Positions 29,738 through 39,404 are shown, counted from the stretch's first letter. The stretch: DNA of 64,000 bases from Eilatimonas milleporae (GCF_003688555.1 NZ_REFR01000013.1:248001-312000); one strand, 5' to 3'. Translations and numbers: made by a program. Notes: generated from the letters alone by a model not told the origin.

Positions 29738-30862
29738 TTAACGCACATAAGTGTGGGGCACGAAGGGCATCGCGCAAACGGTCGCATCCAGCGCCTTGCC
29801 GCGCACCATCAGTGCCACCGCCGTCCCGTCGCCGGCAAAGGCGGGCGGCACGAACCCCATGGCGATGGGCGCGCCAAGCGTCGGGGCAAAACCGCCGGAC
29901 GTCACGACACCGATCTCATTGCCGTCCCGGTCGGCGATCACGGCGCCCTCGCGGGCCGGCGCACGGCCTGCCAGGCGCAGGCCGACAAGCCTCCGCTCCG
30001 CTCCGCCGGCCAGTTCCCGCAGGATACGCCCGTCACCGGCGAAGCCGCCGTCCTCACGGCGTTTCTTGCCGATGGCAAAACTCAGGCCCGCTTCAACCGG
30101 GCTGACCGCCGCGTTGAAATCGTGCCCCGACAGGCAAAGGCCCGCTTCAAGACGCAGACTGTCCCGCGCGCCAAGGCCGATGGGCAGCACGCGGTCATCG
30201 GCCAGCAATCTGCGGGCAAGACCGTCGGCGGCATGGGCCGGGACCGAGATTTCAAAGCCGTCCTCACCCGTATAGCCGGACCGGGACACCCAGCAGACCG
30301 CCCCTTCCAGCGTGACCATGGTGGCCTGCATGAATTTCAGGTCGGACACATCCGCGGCGATTTCAGAAAGCACCGCGACCGCCGCCGGCCCCTGAAGGGC
30401 GAGAAGCGCGTGATCTTCCATCGGTTCCAGCGTGATACGGTCCCCCAGACGCTCTTCCAGCAGGTCGTAATCCTTGTCCTTGCACGCGGCGTTGACCACC
30501 ACGTAAAGACTGCCTTCGGCGTCCAGCATGCGGGTGACCATCAGGTCGTCCTCAATACCGCCCTCGTCATTCAGAAGCAGGCTGTAACGCATGCGACCGG
30601 GCTTCAGCACCCGCAGGGCACCGGGCATCAGCGTCTCCAGCGCGGCGGCCGGGTCGCCGCCGTCACGGGCGCGGATTTTCGCCTGGCCCATGTGACTGAC
30701 ATCGAAAAGCCCGGCATGGCTGCGGGTATGCTGATGTTCCGTTAGGATGCCGGTGGGATACTGCACCGGCATGGCATAGCCGGCGAACGGCACCATCTTG
30801 CCGCCAAGCTCGCTGTGCAGATCGAAAAGCGGCGTTTTGTCTAAGGACTGAATGTCGGCCAT
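29738..30862 (-). CDS. gcvT: Aminomethyltransferase (glycine cleavage T protein)
   Basis: The 374-residue protein has the GcvT layout: PLFDLHSELGGKMVPFAGYA at the N-terminus, GLFDVSHMGQAKIR, the folate-binding region with RSGYTGEDGFEISV, and RDSLRLEAGLCLSGHD. It transfers the one-carbon unit to tetrahydrofolate and releases ammonia. It is the first gene after the riboswitch. Confidence 0.97.
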   Translation of the reverse strand: MADIQSLDKTPLFDLHSELGGKMVPFAGYAMPVQYPTGILTEHQHTRSHAGLFDVSHMGQAKIRARDGGDPAAALETLMPGALRVLKPGRMRYSLLLNDEGGIEDDLMVTRMLDAEGSLYVVVNAACKDKDYDLLEERLGDRITLEPMEDHALLALQGPAAVAVLSEIAADVSDLKFMQATMVTLEGAVCWVSRSGYTGEDGFEISVPAHAADGLARRLLADDRVLPIGLGARDSLRLEAGLCLSGHDFNAAVSPVEAGLSFAIGKKRREDGGFAGDGRILRELAGGAERRLVGLRLAGRAPAREGAVIADRDGNEIGVVTSGGFAPTLGAPIAMGFVPPAFAGDGTAVALMVRGKALDATVCAMPFVPHTYVR

Positions 30863-30939
30863 AATCCCCTGTCCATCCGGTGTGTATCAGCAGGACAGCC
30901 GGCGGAATCCGCCGGTCCGGTCCGTGTTTCAACACCCCC

Positions 30940-31180
30940 TCTGTCATGGGACCTGAGAGATTTGACCGGTACGGCATCGCCTGTATGCATGCAATGGCTC
31001 GGTATGCATGCACAGCCAGCCGGGCGGCTTACCCCTTCGGTGAGACGGGCCTGTCAGGCCTGCCTGCTTTCCAGAGTGTCCAATCCGATGCGGTCCTTTT
31101 GCCTGAGAGTTTCCGGGGCGGTTGCTCCTTCGGCGCCGCACACGAACCGGACAGGCCGGACCGGGCGCGGTCTCTCCCGC
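30940..31180 (-). promoter_or_regulatory. Tandem glycine riboswitch controlling the gcv operon
   Basis: On the minus strand two glycine aptamers follow each other. Aptamer I begins with GGGAGAGACC (near 31178) and has GGCGCCGAAGGAGCAA and CTCTCAGGCAAAAGGAC. Aptamer II has CACCGAAGGGGTAAGCC and CTCTCAGGTCCCATGAC (ending near 30942). The element ends about 80 bases before gcvT. Tandem glycine riboswitches usually turn on gcv expression when glycine is abundant. Aptamer II has an extended stem built from two TGCATGCA blocks (30986-30993 and 31005-31012). Confidence 0.93.
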
Positions 31181-31350
31181 ATCTGACCCGGCAGGACGGT
31201 CGTGGAACGCCGACCGGGTGACGGTGTCATTCCATGGAATGACGGCGCGATCATAAGGGCACAGCCGGTCCTGTCAATGACGCGGATGACGCAGGCCCGG
31301 TCCTGCACGCGGGACCGGGCGGATTGGGCCGGAAAATACCGCCCGCCGCC

Positions 31351-31857
31351 TTAACGTCGCATATTGAAAACGACTTCGTCCGGGGTCAGCTGGAAGCCCA
31401 GCAGAACCTCGTAATTGTAGCGGCGGGCCTGTTCGATGGTGGGAATCACCTGTGCCAGCGTTTCGGTCACGCTGGCCGTGCCGTCCGCGCCGAACTCAAG
31501 CCGGGCATCGAACCGCTTTTTCGAAACAATGGCATTGTTGTCCTTCAGGACGGCGACGAAATAGGGCACGGTCACGACCCTGTTGCGCAGCGCCGGGCCG
31601 GCCTGCGCCGCGATCACGAAGGACATCTCGCCGACCACGCTGTTGCCCTCGGTGCAGCCGGACCGCACATCCGTGATGGCGGCGGTGAAATCCACATCGT
31701 CCTGCGACTGTCCGTCACCGGCAAACCGCGTCATGGTACCGATATCGCCGACAACCGCGACGGCCGGACAGCGCGACACCACCACCTCAAGGGGGTTGCG
31801 GTTACAGGCGGCCAGCAGCAAAACCAGACCCAGAAACAAAAACGTGCGCATCGGCAT
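31351..31857 (-). CDS. Small lipoprotein of unknown function
   Basis: The 168-residue protein has a clear lipoprotein signal (RTFLFLGLVLLLAAC, lipobox LAAC) and no domain that I recognise with certainty. The mature part is predicted to be beta-rich, with SRCPAVAVVGDIGTMTRF, two further Cys-containing regions and EVLLGFQLTPDEVVFNMRR at the C-terminus. It is upstream of the glycine operon on the same strand and probably sits in the outer or inner membrane facing the periplasm. Confidence 0.8.
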   Translation of the reverse strand: MPMRTFLFLGLVLLLAACNRNPLEVVVSRCPAVAVVGDIGTMTRFAGDGQSQDDVDFTAAITDVRSGCTEGNSVVGEMSFVIAAQAGPALRNRVVTVPYFVAVLKDNNAIVSKKRFDARLEFGADGTASVTETLAQVIPTIEQARRYNYEVLLGFQLTPDEVVFNMRR

Positions 31858-32222
31858 GGAATTTCCCTGATCTTCAAAGGCGTGTTTTTAGTGCCTTCCC
31901 ACCCGCGAGTGTTCCGGACGGATGTTCCGGGCGGATGTTCAACGGCGCGGGGATCATAGGGTGACCCCCGCCACATCGCAAGCGCGGGCCGCCCCTGTAA
32001 AAAACTCAGTAAAAAACTCAGTAAAAACTCGGTGAAGAACCCGCCCCGGCAGGCCCGACAGGCTTGACAAAGTTTGAAGGCTTGCCGCATCCCTTGCAAG
32101 CCCCGTGGCAAGTGCGCGATACTGGCGCCCCTCCCCTTAAGAGCTGGGCAGGAACCGGGCACAAACCGGCAGGGACTGAGCAGGCACCGGGCCGGACCCG
32201 GGCATGAAAGCAGGCGGAACGG
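31858..32222. other. Intergenic region between lipoprotein and ispH, with short repeats
   Basis: About 365 bases without a gene should hold divergent promoters for the lipoprotein (minus) and ispH (plus). It contains a doubled CGGATGTTC block (from about 31919) and a 12-bp tandem repeat at 31996-32035. Confidence 0.5.
31996..32035. repeat. 12-bp tandem repeat upstream of ispH
   Basis: The unit GTAAAAAACTCA occurs twice in a row, followed by a third shorter copy, GTAAAAACTCG. The repeat is AT-rich in a GC-rich setting. Confidence 0.8.
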
Positions 32223-33197
32223 ATGATGGCACCAAGACCCGACAGCGCGACGCAAAAACCGACCCTGACCATATTGCTTGCCAACCCGCGCGGCTTCTGT
32301 GCCGGGGTGGACAGGGCCATCAAGGTTGTCGAACTGGCCATAGAAAAATATGGCGCGCCGGTCTATGTGCGGCACGAAATCGTCCATAACCGCTATGTGG
32401 TTGAAAGCCTGGAAGCCAAGGGCGCCATCTTCGTCGATGAACTGGACGCGGTGCCCGACGATGTGCCCGTGGTTTTTTCCGCCCACGGGGTGCCCAAATC
32501 CGTACCCCAGGAGGCCCGGCGCAGAAGCATGATCTATGTCGATGCGACCTGCCCCCTCGTCTCCAAGGTCCACCGCGAGGTCGAGTATCATTTTTCCGCC
32601 GGCCGGCATATTCTGATGATCGGCCATGCCGGACATCCCGAGGTGATCGGCACGATGGGACAGGTGGAAGACGGCGCCATGACCCTGATCGAAACGGTGG
32701 AAGACGCCGAAAATCTCCACCCCGCCGACCCGGACAATCTGGCCTTTGCCACACAGACAACCCTGTCCGTCGACGATACGGCGGATATCGTCGCCACATT
32801 GCAGCGCCGGTTCCCGAACATCGCCGGACCGAAAAAGGAAGACATCTGCTACGCCACCACCAACAGGCAGGATGCCGTCAAGGCCATCGCGGCGGACGCC
32901 GATAGGGTGATCGTCATCGGTGCCCCGAACAGCTCCAACAGCCGCCGCCTTGTCGAGGTCAGTGAAAAAGCCGGCTGCCGGGCCATACTGATCCAGCGCG
33001 CCGCCGACCTTGACTGGGACTGGCTGTCCGGTGCGCGCACGATCGGCATCACCGCCGGTGCCAGCGCGCCCGAGATTCTCGTGACGGAACTGATCGACGC
33101 GCTCAAGACGCGCTATGACGCCCGCGTGGAACTGCGCATGACGGCGGAAGAGGATGTCATCTTCAAGGTCCCGCCCATTCTGCGGGACGTGGCGTGA
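32223..33197 (+). CDS. ispH: 4-hydroxy-3-methylbut-2-enyl diphosphate reductase
   Basis: This 324-residue enzyme makes IPP and DMAPP in the last step of the MEP isoprenoid pathway. The three iron-sulphur cluster ligands are Cys26 ([13 protein letters not shown]), Cys110 ([11 protein letters not shown]) and Cys209 ([10 protein letters not shown]), and the NSSNS substrate-binding loop is present. It heads an ispH-thrB-rnhA run, a conserved gene order in many alphaproteobacteria. Confidence 0.97.
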   Translation: MMAPRPDSATQKPTLTILLANPRGFCAGVDRAIKVVELAIEKYGAPVYVRHEIVHNRYVVESLEAKGAIFVDELDAVPDDVPVVFSAHGVPKSVPQEARRRSMIYVDATCPLVSKVHREVEYHFSAGRHILMIGHAGHPEVIGTMGQVEDGAMTLIETVEDAENLHPADPDNLAFATQTTLSVDDTADIVATLQRRFPNIAGPKKEDICYATTNRQDAVKAIAADADRVIVIGAPNSSNSRRLVEVSEKAGCRAILIQRAADLDWDWLSGARTIGITAGASAPEILVTELIDALKTRYDARVELRMTAEEDVIFKVPPILRDVA

Positions 33198-33232
33198 CGC
33201 CGCCTGCCCGCCTGCGCCCCTGACCCCGTCCC

Positions 33233-34192
33233 ATGGCCGTCTATACCCATATCGATGACCGTATGCTCGGCGACCTTCTGGCCGGGTTCGATATAGGCCG
33301 TGCCCTCAGTTTCAAGGGCATTGCCGAGGGGGTGGAAAACTCCAACTATTTTCTTGAAACCGAAACCGGCCGTTTCATCCTGACACTGTATGAAAAACGG
33401 GTCAGCGCCGGGGACCTGCCCTATTTCCTGGGCCTGATGGACCATCTGTCGGCCAGGGGTCTGCCGGTGCCGAAACCGGTCGCGGACAGGGGCGGCAGGG
33501 TCCTGCGGGAACTGGCCGGCCGGCCGGCGGCGATCATCGGCTTTCTCGACGGTATCAGCATTGCCGAAACCACGCCCCCGCATTGCACGGCGGTGGGCGC
33601 ATCGCTTGCCCGCCTGCACAGGTCCGGCGCCGATTTCACCCTCCGGCGGACCAATGACCTGTCCCTGGACGGCTGGCACGACATGGCGGAAAAAACGCTG
33701 ACCCGCGCCGACGAGGTTGAACCCGGCCTCGCCCGCTTCATCGAGGAAGAACTGCGCTTTCTGCACGATCACTGGCCGGACGGCCTGCCGGTGGGCACCA
33801 TTCATGCCGACCTGTTTCCGGACAATGTTCTCTTCACCGGAAACACGGTCACCGGTTTGATCGATTTTTATTTCGCCTGCACGGACATGCTGGCCTATGA
33901 CGTCGCCGTGACCATGAATGCCTGGTGTTTCGATGCCGGCCACCGCTTTGTGCCTGCGCGCGCCAAGGCCCTGATCGAACAGTATGACATGCTGCGCGGG
34001 CTGGAACCGGCGGAACTGGACGCCCTGCCGGTGCTGGCACGCGGCGGCGCGTTGCGGTTTTTGCTGACCCGCCTGCACGACTGGCTGTTTCCCGTCACGG
34101 GGGCCCTGGTCCGCCCGAAGGACCCGCGCGAGTATCTGGCGCGCATCCGATATCACCGCACCGTCAGGGATGCCGCCGATTATGTCGTCTGA
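33233..34192 (+). CDS. thrB: Homoserine kinase, APH-fold type
   Basis: The 319-residue protein is the kinase-like type of ThrB, with an N-terminal lobe (SFKGIAEGVENSNYFLETE), the catalytic loop GTIHADLFPDNVLF (HxDxxxxN) and metal motif LIDFYFACTDMLAYDVAV. It phosphorylates homoserine in threonine synthesis; threonine synthase is encoded at 43-44.7 kb. It lies between ispH and rnhA on the same strand, with a 35-base gap after ispH. Confidence 0.95.
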   Translation: MAVYTHIDDRMLGDLLAGFDIGRALSFKGIAEGVENSNYFLETETGRFILTLYEKRVSAGDLPYFLGLMDHLSARGLPVPKPVADRGGRVLRELAGRPAAIIGFLDGISIAETTPPHCTAVGASLARLHRSGADFTLRRTNDLSLDGWHDMAEKTLTRADEVEPGLARFIEEELRFLHDHWPDGLPVGTIHADLFPDNVLFTGNTVTGLIDFYFACTDMLAYDVAVTMNAWCFDAGHRFVPARAKALIEQYDMLRGLEPAELDALPVLARGGALRFLLTRLHDWLFPVTGALVRPKDPREYLARIRYHRTVRDAADYVV

Positions 34193-34267
34193 TACAGGCA
34201 AAACGCCGCACCGGGCTGGGCTTGGGCGCCGCCACCGGTTCCCATGGCCGCGCCCCGGGATCATGTC

Positions 34268-34708
34268 ATGAGCACCCTTGTCGAGATTTACACGGACGGC
34301 GCCTGTTCGGGCAATCCCGGCCCCGGCGGATGGGGCGCGCTGCTGTTGTACGGCACGCATGAAAAGGAACTGAAAGGCGGCGTGGCCGACACGACGAACA
34401 ACCGCATGGAACTGACGGCCGTGATCGAAGCGCTCAACGCGCTCAAACGGTCCTGCACCGTGCGTGTGATGACCGATTCCACCTATGTCCGGGACGGAAT
34501 CACACGCTGGCTTCCCGCCTGGAAAGACCGCGGCTGGAAAACAGCGGCCAAAAAACCGGTCAAAAACGCCGATCTGTGGCAATCCCTCGACCGGGCGGTC
34601 AGCCGTCACACGGTTGACTGGCGCTGGGTCAAGGGCCATGCCGGCAACCCCGGCAATGAACGCGCCGACCGTCTCGCCAATGAAGGCATGGCGCCGTACC
34701 GCCGATAA
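34268..34708 (+). CDS. rnhA: Ribonuclease HI
   Basis: This 146-residue protein starts at ATG 34268 ([20 protein letters not shown]). The catalytic residues fall at exactly the E. coli positions: Asp10, Glu48 (NNRMELTAV), Asp70 (MTDSTYV) and Asp134 (NERADRLA), with His124. It removes RNA from RNA-DNA hybrids. An upstream in-frame ATG at 34244 is less likely. It is the last gene of the ispH-thrB-rnhA group. Confidence 0.97.
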   Translation: MSTLVEIYTDGACSGNPGPGGWGALLLYGTHEKELKGGVADTTNNRMELTAVIEALNALKRSCTVRVMTDSTYVRDGITRWLPAWKDRGWKTAAKKPVKNADLWQSLDRAVSRHTVDWRWVKGHAGNPGNERADRLANEGMAPYRR

Positions 34709-34744
34709 GAGCCGCCCCCGCGAAAACTTGGCAAAATGCTAATC

Positions 34745-34765
34745 ATATGTATGCAACATACATAT
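34745..34765. promoter_or_regulatory. Perfect 21-bp palindrome upstream of the PAS_5 gene
   Basis: ATATGTATG and CATACATAT form a perfect 9-bp inverted repeat around CAA, about 80 bases before the PAS_5 gene start. It has the size and symmetry of a dimeric regulator operator. No transcription factor is encoded next to it. Confidence 0.5.
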
Positions 34766-34842
34766 ATCCCTTGATCTTTTAGGGAACAGGCCAGATCACA
34801 CTTTAAAGTCGCATAATTTGTAAACAGTCTGCGAGAAGTTTC

Positions 34843-35334
34843 ATGCCACTTTTTGGCGATCGTCCTTTGACTGAAGACAATTGGGTCGATAATGCGGAAA
34901 TGGCGGATCGTTTGCCCTTTCCTCTGTTGAAAACCCTGTATTCATTATGGGCGGACAAGAAAGCCGCGCTCGGCCACATTCCGTCATGGGGCGACTTCAG
35001 CCCGTCGGAAATCAGCGAAATCATACCCTCCCTGGCGGTATTCCAGCACGACGACGACAATGGCAGGCTGCGCATTCGTTTTATCGGCACCCGCTTCGTC
35101 GACGTCAGCGGCACGGACAATACCGGCCTGTTCGTCGACGAACTTCCCCACAGCGACAATATCGTCGAACGCGCCCGGTCGGTGATGGAGGGGGGCCGTC
35201 CGCGCTTTTTCAGCGGACGGCGCATGACCTGGGCGGACAGGGAACACAAAATCTACTGCACCCTGTGCGTGCCCCTGCAAAACAAGGACACGCAAAAGGT
35301 GGATCATCTCGCCTACGTGGCGGAATTTTCCTGA
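34843..35334 (+). CDS. PAS_5-family PAS domain protein
   Basis: The 163-residue protein is a single PAS domain of the PF07310 (PAS_5) type: PLLKTLYSLWADKKAALGHI, then PSEISEIIPSLAVFQ, RLRIRFIGTRFVDVSGTDNT and a C-terminal beta sheet. Such stand-alone PAS_5 proteins are common in alphaproteobacteria and mostly of unknown role; some affect cell cycle or motility pathways. It has no effector domain. A palindrome lies just upstream. A related gene occurs at 61.3-61.9 kb. Confidence 0.8.
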   Translation: MPLFGDRPLTEDNWVDNAEMADRLPFPLLKTLYSLWADKKAALGHIPSWGDFSPSEISEIIPSLAVFQHDDDNGRLRIRFIGTRFVDVSGTDNTGLFVDELPHSDNIVERARSVMEGGRPRFFSGRRMTWADREHKIYCTLCVPLQNKDTQKVDHLAYVAEFS

Positions 35335-35422
35335 CAGGCCTGATCGTTCTGACAGACACGCGTTTCCTGACGGATACGATTTTCCCGACAGGCCTGTATC
35401 GGCCTCACCACTTCAGGCCGTC

Positions 35423-37108
35423 TCAAGGGGCCGCTTGCGCCGGCGCCATCGGTCCGCTGAACGCCTGCCCGAAAAAGTCGCCCCTGTTCCACACCGGTAT
35501 TCCATCCGCATTGGCCACATCCGTCAGGATCAGCCAGTTCACATACGCGAATTTGGCGCCCGCCTGATAATTGATCGGCAATGACACATCGTCGCGCGGC
35601 GTGTGATAGGTCTTCGACAGGAACTCCCGGAACAGGGCGCCGCCATCCTCGCCGTCAGGGCTCTCGCCCCATCCCGTCATCAGGAAAACCGACGGCACGC
35701 CCTGCTGGACAAACCGGTAATGGTCGCTGCGGGTAAAAATACCCTCTTCCGGAATGGGGTCGGGGCTCAAGGTGACACCGGCCTTGTCCAGCGCCTGTGC
35801 CGCCATCGGGCCAAGGGTGCTGCGGTCCGCCCCAAAAGCGACGACATCGACAAAATCATACAGCAGCACGGGCATGTCGACATTGACATTCGCCACGACC
35901 CGCAGGTCCGGGCGCGTCGGAAAACGGGCCAGGTAATCGGCGCCGAGCAGGCCTTTTTCCTCCGCCGTGACCGCCGCGAACAGGATGGACCGGCGGGGGC
36001 GGATGCCGGTTTCCGCATAGACACGCGCCACCTCCATCAGGATGGACACCCCGGTGGCATTGTCCATCGCGCCATTGTTGATCTTGTCCGGCCCTTTCAG
36101 GGTTTCATTCGTGCCGATATGGTCCAGATGCGCCGTCATCACGACCACTTCGCCGGCAAGCTCCGGGTCCGTCCCTTCCAGAAGGGCAACCACATTGGGA
36201 CTTGTAAATGTGTCCGAGCGGCGGCTTTTCCGGCTCAGGCTTGCCCGGACATCGAGGGGACGGGCTTTGGGGCTCCCGGCATCGGCTTCCGCCAGAACCG
36301 CATCGAAATCGCCGCCGCCGGCCGCGAACATGCGCCGCGCCACGCCGTGGGAAACAGTGGCCGTCACCCGAACGCCGTTTTCACCCGCGTCCGGACCGTC
36401 CGGGGCGATCCAGTTGAAACTCTTGCGGCCCAGAAACCGGCGGGACCGGGCGAACGGACGGCGTTTTTCATCAATGGCGGAATTGACGGTGATATATCCG
36501 ACCGCGCCGCGCGCGCCGAGCGCCCTGGTTTTGGTCCGCCCCGATCCATGATGGGCACGGATTTCCGTCTGAAAGGACTTCGGCGCACCGCTGATCACCA
36601 GGGCGATCTTGCCGGTCAGGTCCACGCCGGCCAGATCGTCATGCCCCAGGTCGGGGGCATGGATGCCGTACCCGACAAAAACCACATCCCCTTCAACCGT
36701 GGCATCCGCCGTGCGGACACTGCCGCTCATCAGATACTCATCGCCCACCGTCAGATCCGTCGTCTCGCCGCCCATGGTCAGCGACAGGGCCACGTCGTCC
36801 GGAGTGATGTGCGCGGTCTGGAAGGGAACATTCTGGAAATAACCGCCATCGTCCCCGGCCGGCACCAGCCCAAGCCGGGTAAACTGCGCCGCCACATAAT
36901 TGGCGGCGATCTCATGGCCGGCACTGCCGGTGTCCCGGCCGCCCAGCCTGTCATCCGCCAGAAAGGCGACGTCCGCCTTGATGCGGTCCGCCTTGAAACT
37001 GGTGCGATCCACACCCTCGTCACCGGTGTGGATCGTAACGGTGCAGCCGCCAAGCGCCAGCAGGGCCGCCAGTGCCAAACAGGCTGTTTTCATCGTGCCG
37101 CGTGTCAT
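35423..37108 (-). CDS. M28-family zinc aminopeptidase lipoprotein with PA domain
   Basis: The 561-residue protein starts at ATG 37108 after GGAGG and has a lipoprotein signal ending LALGGC. The catalytic domain has the dinuclear zinc motifs VVMTAHLDHIG, NNGAMDNATGVSIL, AAVTAEEKGLLGADYL, VNVDMPVLL and RSDHYRFVQQGVPSVFL. A protease-associated (PA) insert lies between the N-terminal and catalytic parts (from about residue 110, with DVVFVGYGIHAPD). It is predicted to remove N-terminal amino acids from peptides in the periplasm or at the cell surface. Confidence 0.93.
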   Translation of the reverse strand: MTRGTMKTACLALAALLALGGCTVTIHTGDEGVDRTSFKADRIKADVAFLADDRLGGRDTGSAGHEIAANYVAAQFTRLGLVPAGDDGGYFQNVPFQTAHITPDDVALSLTMGGETTDLTVGDEYLMSGSVRTADATVEGDVVFVGYGIHAPDLGHDDLAGVDLTGKIALVISGAPKSFQTEIRAHHGSGRTKTRALGARGAVGYITVNSAIDEKRRPFARSRRFLGRKSFNWIAPDGPDAGENGVRVTATVSHGVARRMFAAGGGDFDAVLAEADAGSPKARPLDVRASLSRKSRRSDTFTSPNVVALLEGTDPELAGEVVVMTAHLDHIGTNETLKGPDKINNGAMDNATGVSILMEVARVYAETGIRPRRSILFAAVTAEEKGLLGADYLARFPTRPDLRVVANVNVDMPVLLYDFVDVVAFGADRSTLGPMAAQALDKAGVTLSPDPIPEEGIFTRSDHYRFVQQGVPSVFLMTGWGESPDGEDGGALFREFLSKTYHTPRDDVSLPINYQAGAKFAYVNWLILTDVANADGIPVWNRGDFFGQAFSGPMAPAQAAP

Positions 37109-37531
37109 GATTTTTTCCTCCCCACAGTCAACATCAGGGGGCCCGGCAAGGACCTGCCCCAATCGTTTTTATTCTTCAGCGTTTTCATACGCCCAAAGCC
37201 CGACAATATGGACTTGTGGCACACAGTCAATCCGGAGTCATGCCAGCCATGTCATGCTGCCGGCCCTGCACATAACGGTGCTACACTGACCGGATGGGAC
37301 GGATGGTTGCGGATCGTCGGCCCCACGCTCCCTGTCCTCATGCCGCACCCATGGCACGGACGACGGGGTTTCAGGGCCGACCCCGTGCACTTATGATGCC
37401 CGGTGTGCCGCAGGAAGCAGCAGTTTTCCGCCGAAAGCGGACGGGCGCACTGTAGTCGGGCGCACTGTAGCGAATTGCGGTAACCCGCTTAAACCCACAT
37501 ATATGGCCTGCATGCTAACGAGGGGGTTGCG
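37109..37531. other. Intergenic region with a tandem repeat
   Basis: About 420 bases separate the M28 peptidase (minus strand) from the SnoaL-like gene (plus strand). No convincing gene is seen. A 15-bp unit (CGGGCGCACTGTAGT) is repeated at 37442-37456 and 37457-37471 with one change. Confidence 0.5.
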
Positions 37532-37885
37532 ATGACGGCAAAAGACATTGTCGAGGAATGGGTCAGGCGCTTCAACGCCGGGGACGCGGACGGCCTCGCC
37601 GAACTCTACAGCGAAGACGCGGTTAATCATCAGGTTACGCAAGACCCGGTTGAAGGGCGCGCAGCAATCAGGTCAATGTTCCAACAGGAATTTTCGTCTG
37701 CCGACATGACCTGCCTGGTCGAGGCGATCCACGACGCCGGCGACGTCGCGGCGCTCGAATGGCGTGACCCTTTGGGCTTGCGCGGATGCGGTTTCTTCAC
37801 CATGCGCAATGGAAAAATCACCTTCCAGCGCGGGTATTGGGACAAGCTCTCATTTCTGAAAATGCACGGACTGCCGATCGAGTAG
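37532..37885 (+). CDS. SnoaL-like / NTF2-fold small protein
   Basis: The 117-residue protein has the SnoaL-like pattern: EEWVRRFNAGDADGLAELYS, then EDAVNHQVTQDPVEGRAAIR and a C-terminal sheet with GCGFFTMRNGKITFQRGYWD. A GAGGGGG ribosome binding site lies 6 bases before the ATG. The family covers small-molecule isomerases, polyketide cyclases and many proteins of unknown role. The gene stands alone. Confidence 0.85.
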   Translation: MTAKDIVEEWVRRFNAGDADGLAELYSEDAVNHQVTQDPVEGRAAIRSMFQQEFSSADMTCLVEAIHDAGDVAALEWRDPLGLRGCGFFTMRNGKITFQRGYWDKLSFLKMHGLPIE

Positions 37886-37966
37886 CAAACGTCCGCTGAA
37901 GGCCCCGACCCTGCCGCCGCGAAAGGGGACGACCGCTCCTTCATAGCGTCCGAAATGAAACCCGTG

Positions 37967-39262
37967 TCAATGCGTCACCGGCGGTTGCTGCAAGGCATCC
38001 AGCGCCGCCCAGATGCGGTCCTGTCCCCACAGGGTTTCACCGCCCGCGCTCAGCGTCGGCACGCCCCAGCTGCCCCGGCGCATCATGTCCTGAAGATTTT
38101 CATGGGCGCGGACACGCCACACATCGTCCGGCAGCGCGCGGACGATCGCGGCACGGGAAATGCCCGCCATTTCCAGGGCACGGGCCAGACCGGCATCGCT
38201 GGCGCCCTCACGGCCTTCGGCCCAGACCTGACACATGAACGCATGAAAAAAATCAAAATCCTGGCCGCCCTGCCCCAGGGCCATGCCGACCGCCATCGCC
38301 CGTTCCGTCGCACGGCCGACGGGGTCGGCGATATGCCCGAACGGCAGATTTTCCAGCCGGGCCTCGCGGCCCGCGTCGAACAGGATATAGCGCCCCTTCA
38401 TCGGCGGCACCGGCAATCCCCGCATGACCATGGGCAGGACCGGTTTCAGGCGGATCTGTACGGCGGTGGCCCGCATCAGGTCGCGCATCAGCGACAGGGC
38501 GAGATAGCTGTACGGGCTGCGCACGGAAAAGAACAGGTCGATTGTACGGCCGGCAATCAGCCGGTCCATCCTTTGCAGGCCATGGCGCCACAGCCGGTGC
38601 AGTTCAAAATGCACCTCTCCGTCACCGAGGTCCATGGCGTTCAACCGCCGTTCCAGATGATCCAGCCGTTCCAGGCCGGGGTAAAATTCTCCACCGCAAT
38701 AAACGGTCGCGCTGGCATAATGGCCAAGGCGGCCCAGCAGTTTTTCATTGGCCCTCAGGGCCGCTCCGTCCATATCCGCCGGCCCGCAGATCGACCGGAT
38801 GGCCGCCCCGTCGCGCCGCCACAGCTTGGCGCCGATCTCCTCGGCGATGGAAAAAAAGGCCGGATCGTCCTGGCGGGACGCCAGATACCGGTTCGCCATG
38901 GACACCGACAGCCGGTCCGGCACCATCGCCGTGACCGGGAACCCGATGCCGTACAGCCGCGCCATGCGGGCGGCGTCCAGGATGCTCAGGGCTTCATAGC
39001 GTGCCGGGTCGGGATACATCGCCGCCGGCAACCGCTCAATCACGCGCGGTTCGACCGTGACGTCAAACCGCTCCGCCAGTTCCGGCAGGGCCTGTACCAT
39101 CAACTGGCAATACGGGTCGTCCGAGCGGTGAAAATAGATCAGGCGCACAGGCTGGAACCGCGCACGCCGCACCGCTTCATGACCGAACCGCATGAGGGAC
39201 TGTCTTGTCCCGCTTGCCAGCCATCGCATCAGGGTCGGCCTTACCAGTTCCGCTACATTCAT
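37967..39262 (-). CDS. Double thioredoxin-fold DsbA/HCCA-isomerase-like protein
   Basis: The 431-residue protein has two thioredoxin-fold halves. The C-terminal half (from about 240) has DLFFSVRSPYSYLALSLM and the end GSWGVPTLSAGGETLWGQDR, the pattern of 2-hydroxychromene-2-carboxylate isomerase and GST-kappa-like DsbA proteins; Ser replaces the first active-site Cys. The N-terminal half has IYFHRSDDPYCQLMVQALPE with a single Cys. No CXXC is present in either half, so thiol oxidase activity is unlikely. The real substrate is not known. Confidence 0.8.
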   Translation of the reverse strand: MNVAELVRPTLMRWLASGTRQSLMRFGHEAVRRARFQPVRLIYFHRSDDPYCQLMVQALPELAERFDVTVEPRVIERLPAAMYPDPARYEALSILDAARMARLYGIGFPVTAMVPDRLSVSMANRYLASRQDDPAFFSIAEEIGAKLWRRDGAAIRSICGPADMDGAALRANEKLLGRLGHYASATVYCGGEFYPGLERLDHLERRLNAMDLGDGEVHFELHRLWRHGLQRMDRLIAGRTIDLFFSVRSPYSYLALSLMRDLMRATAVQIRLKPVLPMVMRGLPVPPMKGRYILFDAGREARLENLPFGHIADPVGRATERAMAVGMALGQGGQDFDFFHAFMCQVWAEGREGASDAGLARALEMAGISRAAIVRALPDDVWRVRAHENLQDMMRRGSWGVPTLSAGGETLWGQDRIWAALDALQQPPVTH

Positions 39263-39404
39263 ATGCCCCGCCTACCGTCCTGACCGCCACGGCCCGGACC
39301 ATGACACCCTGCATCAAAGCCGTTCATGGCATGGCCGTGCGGGTGTCCCCCCTTTGTTCCTGTCGCCCCAGTTTGCCCGCCGACCGGCGGGAATGGCAAT
39401 CAGG

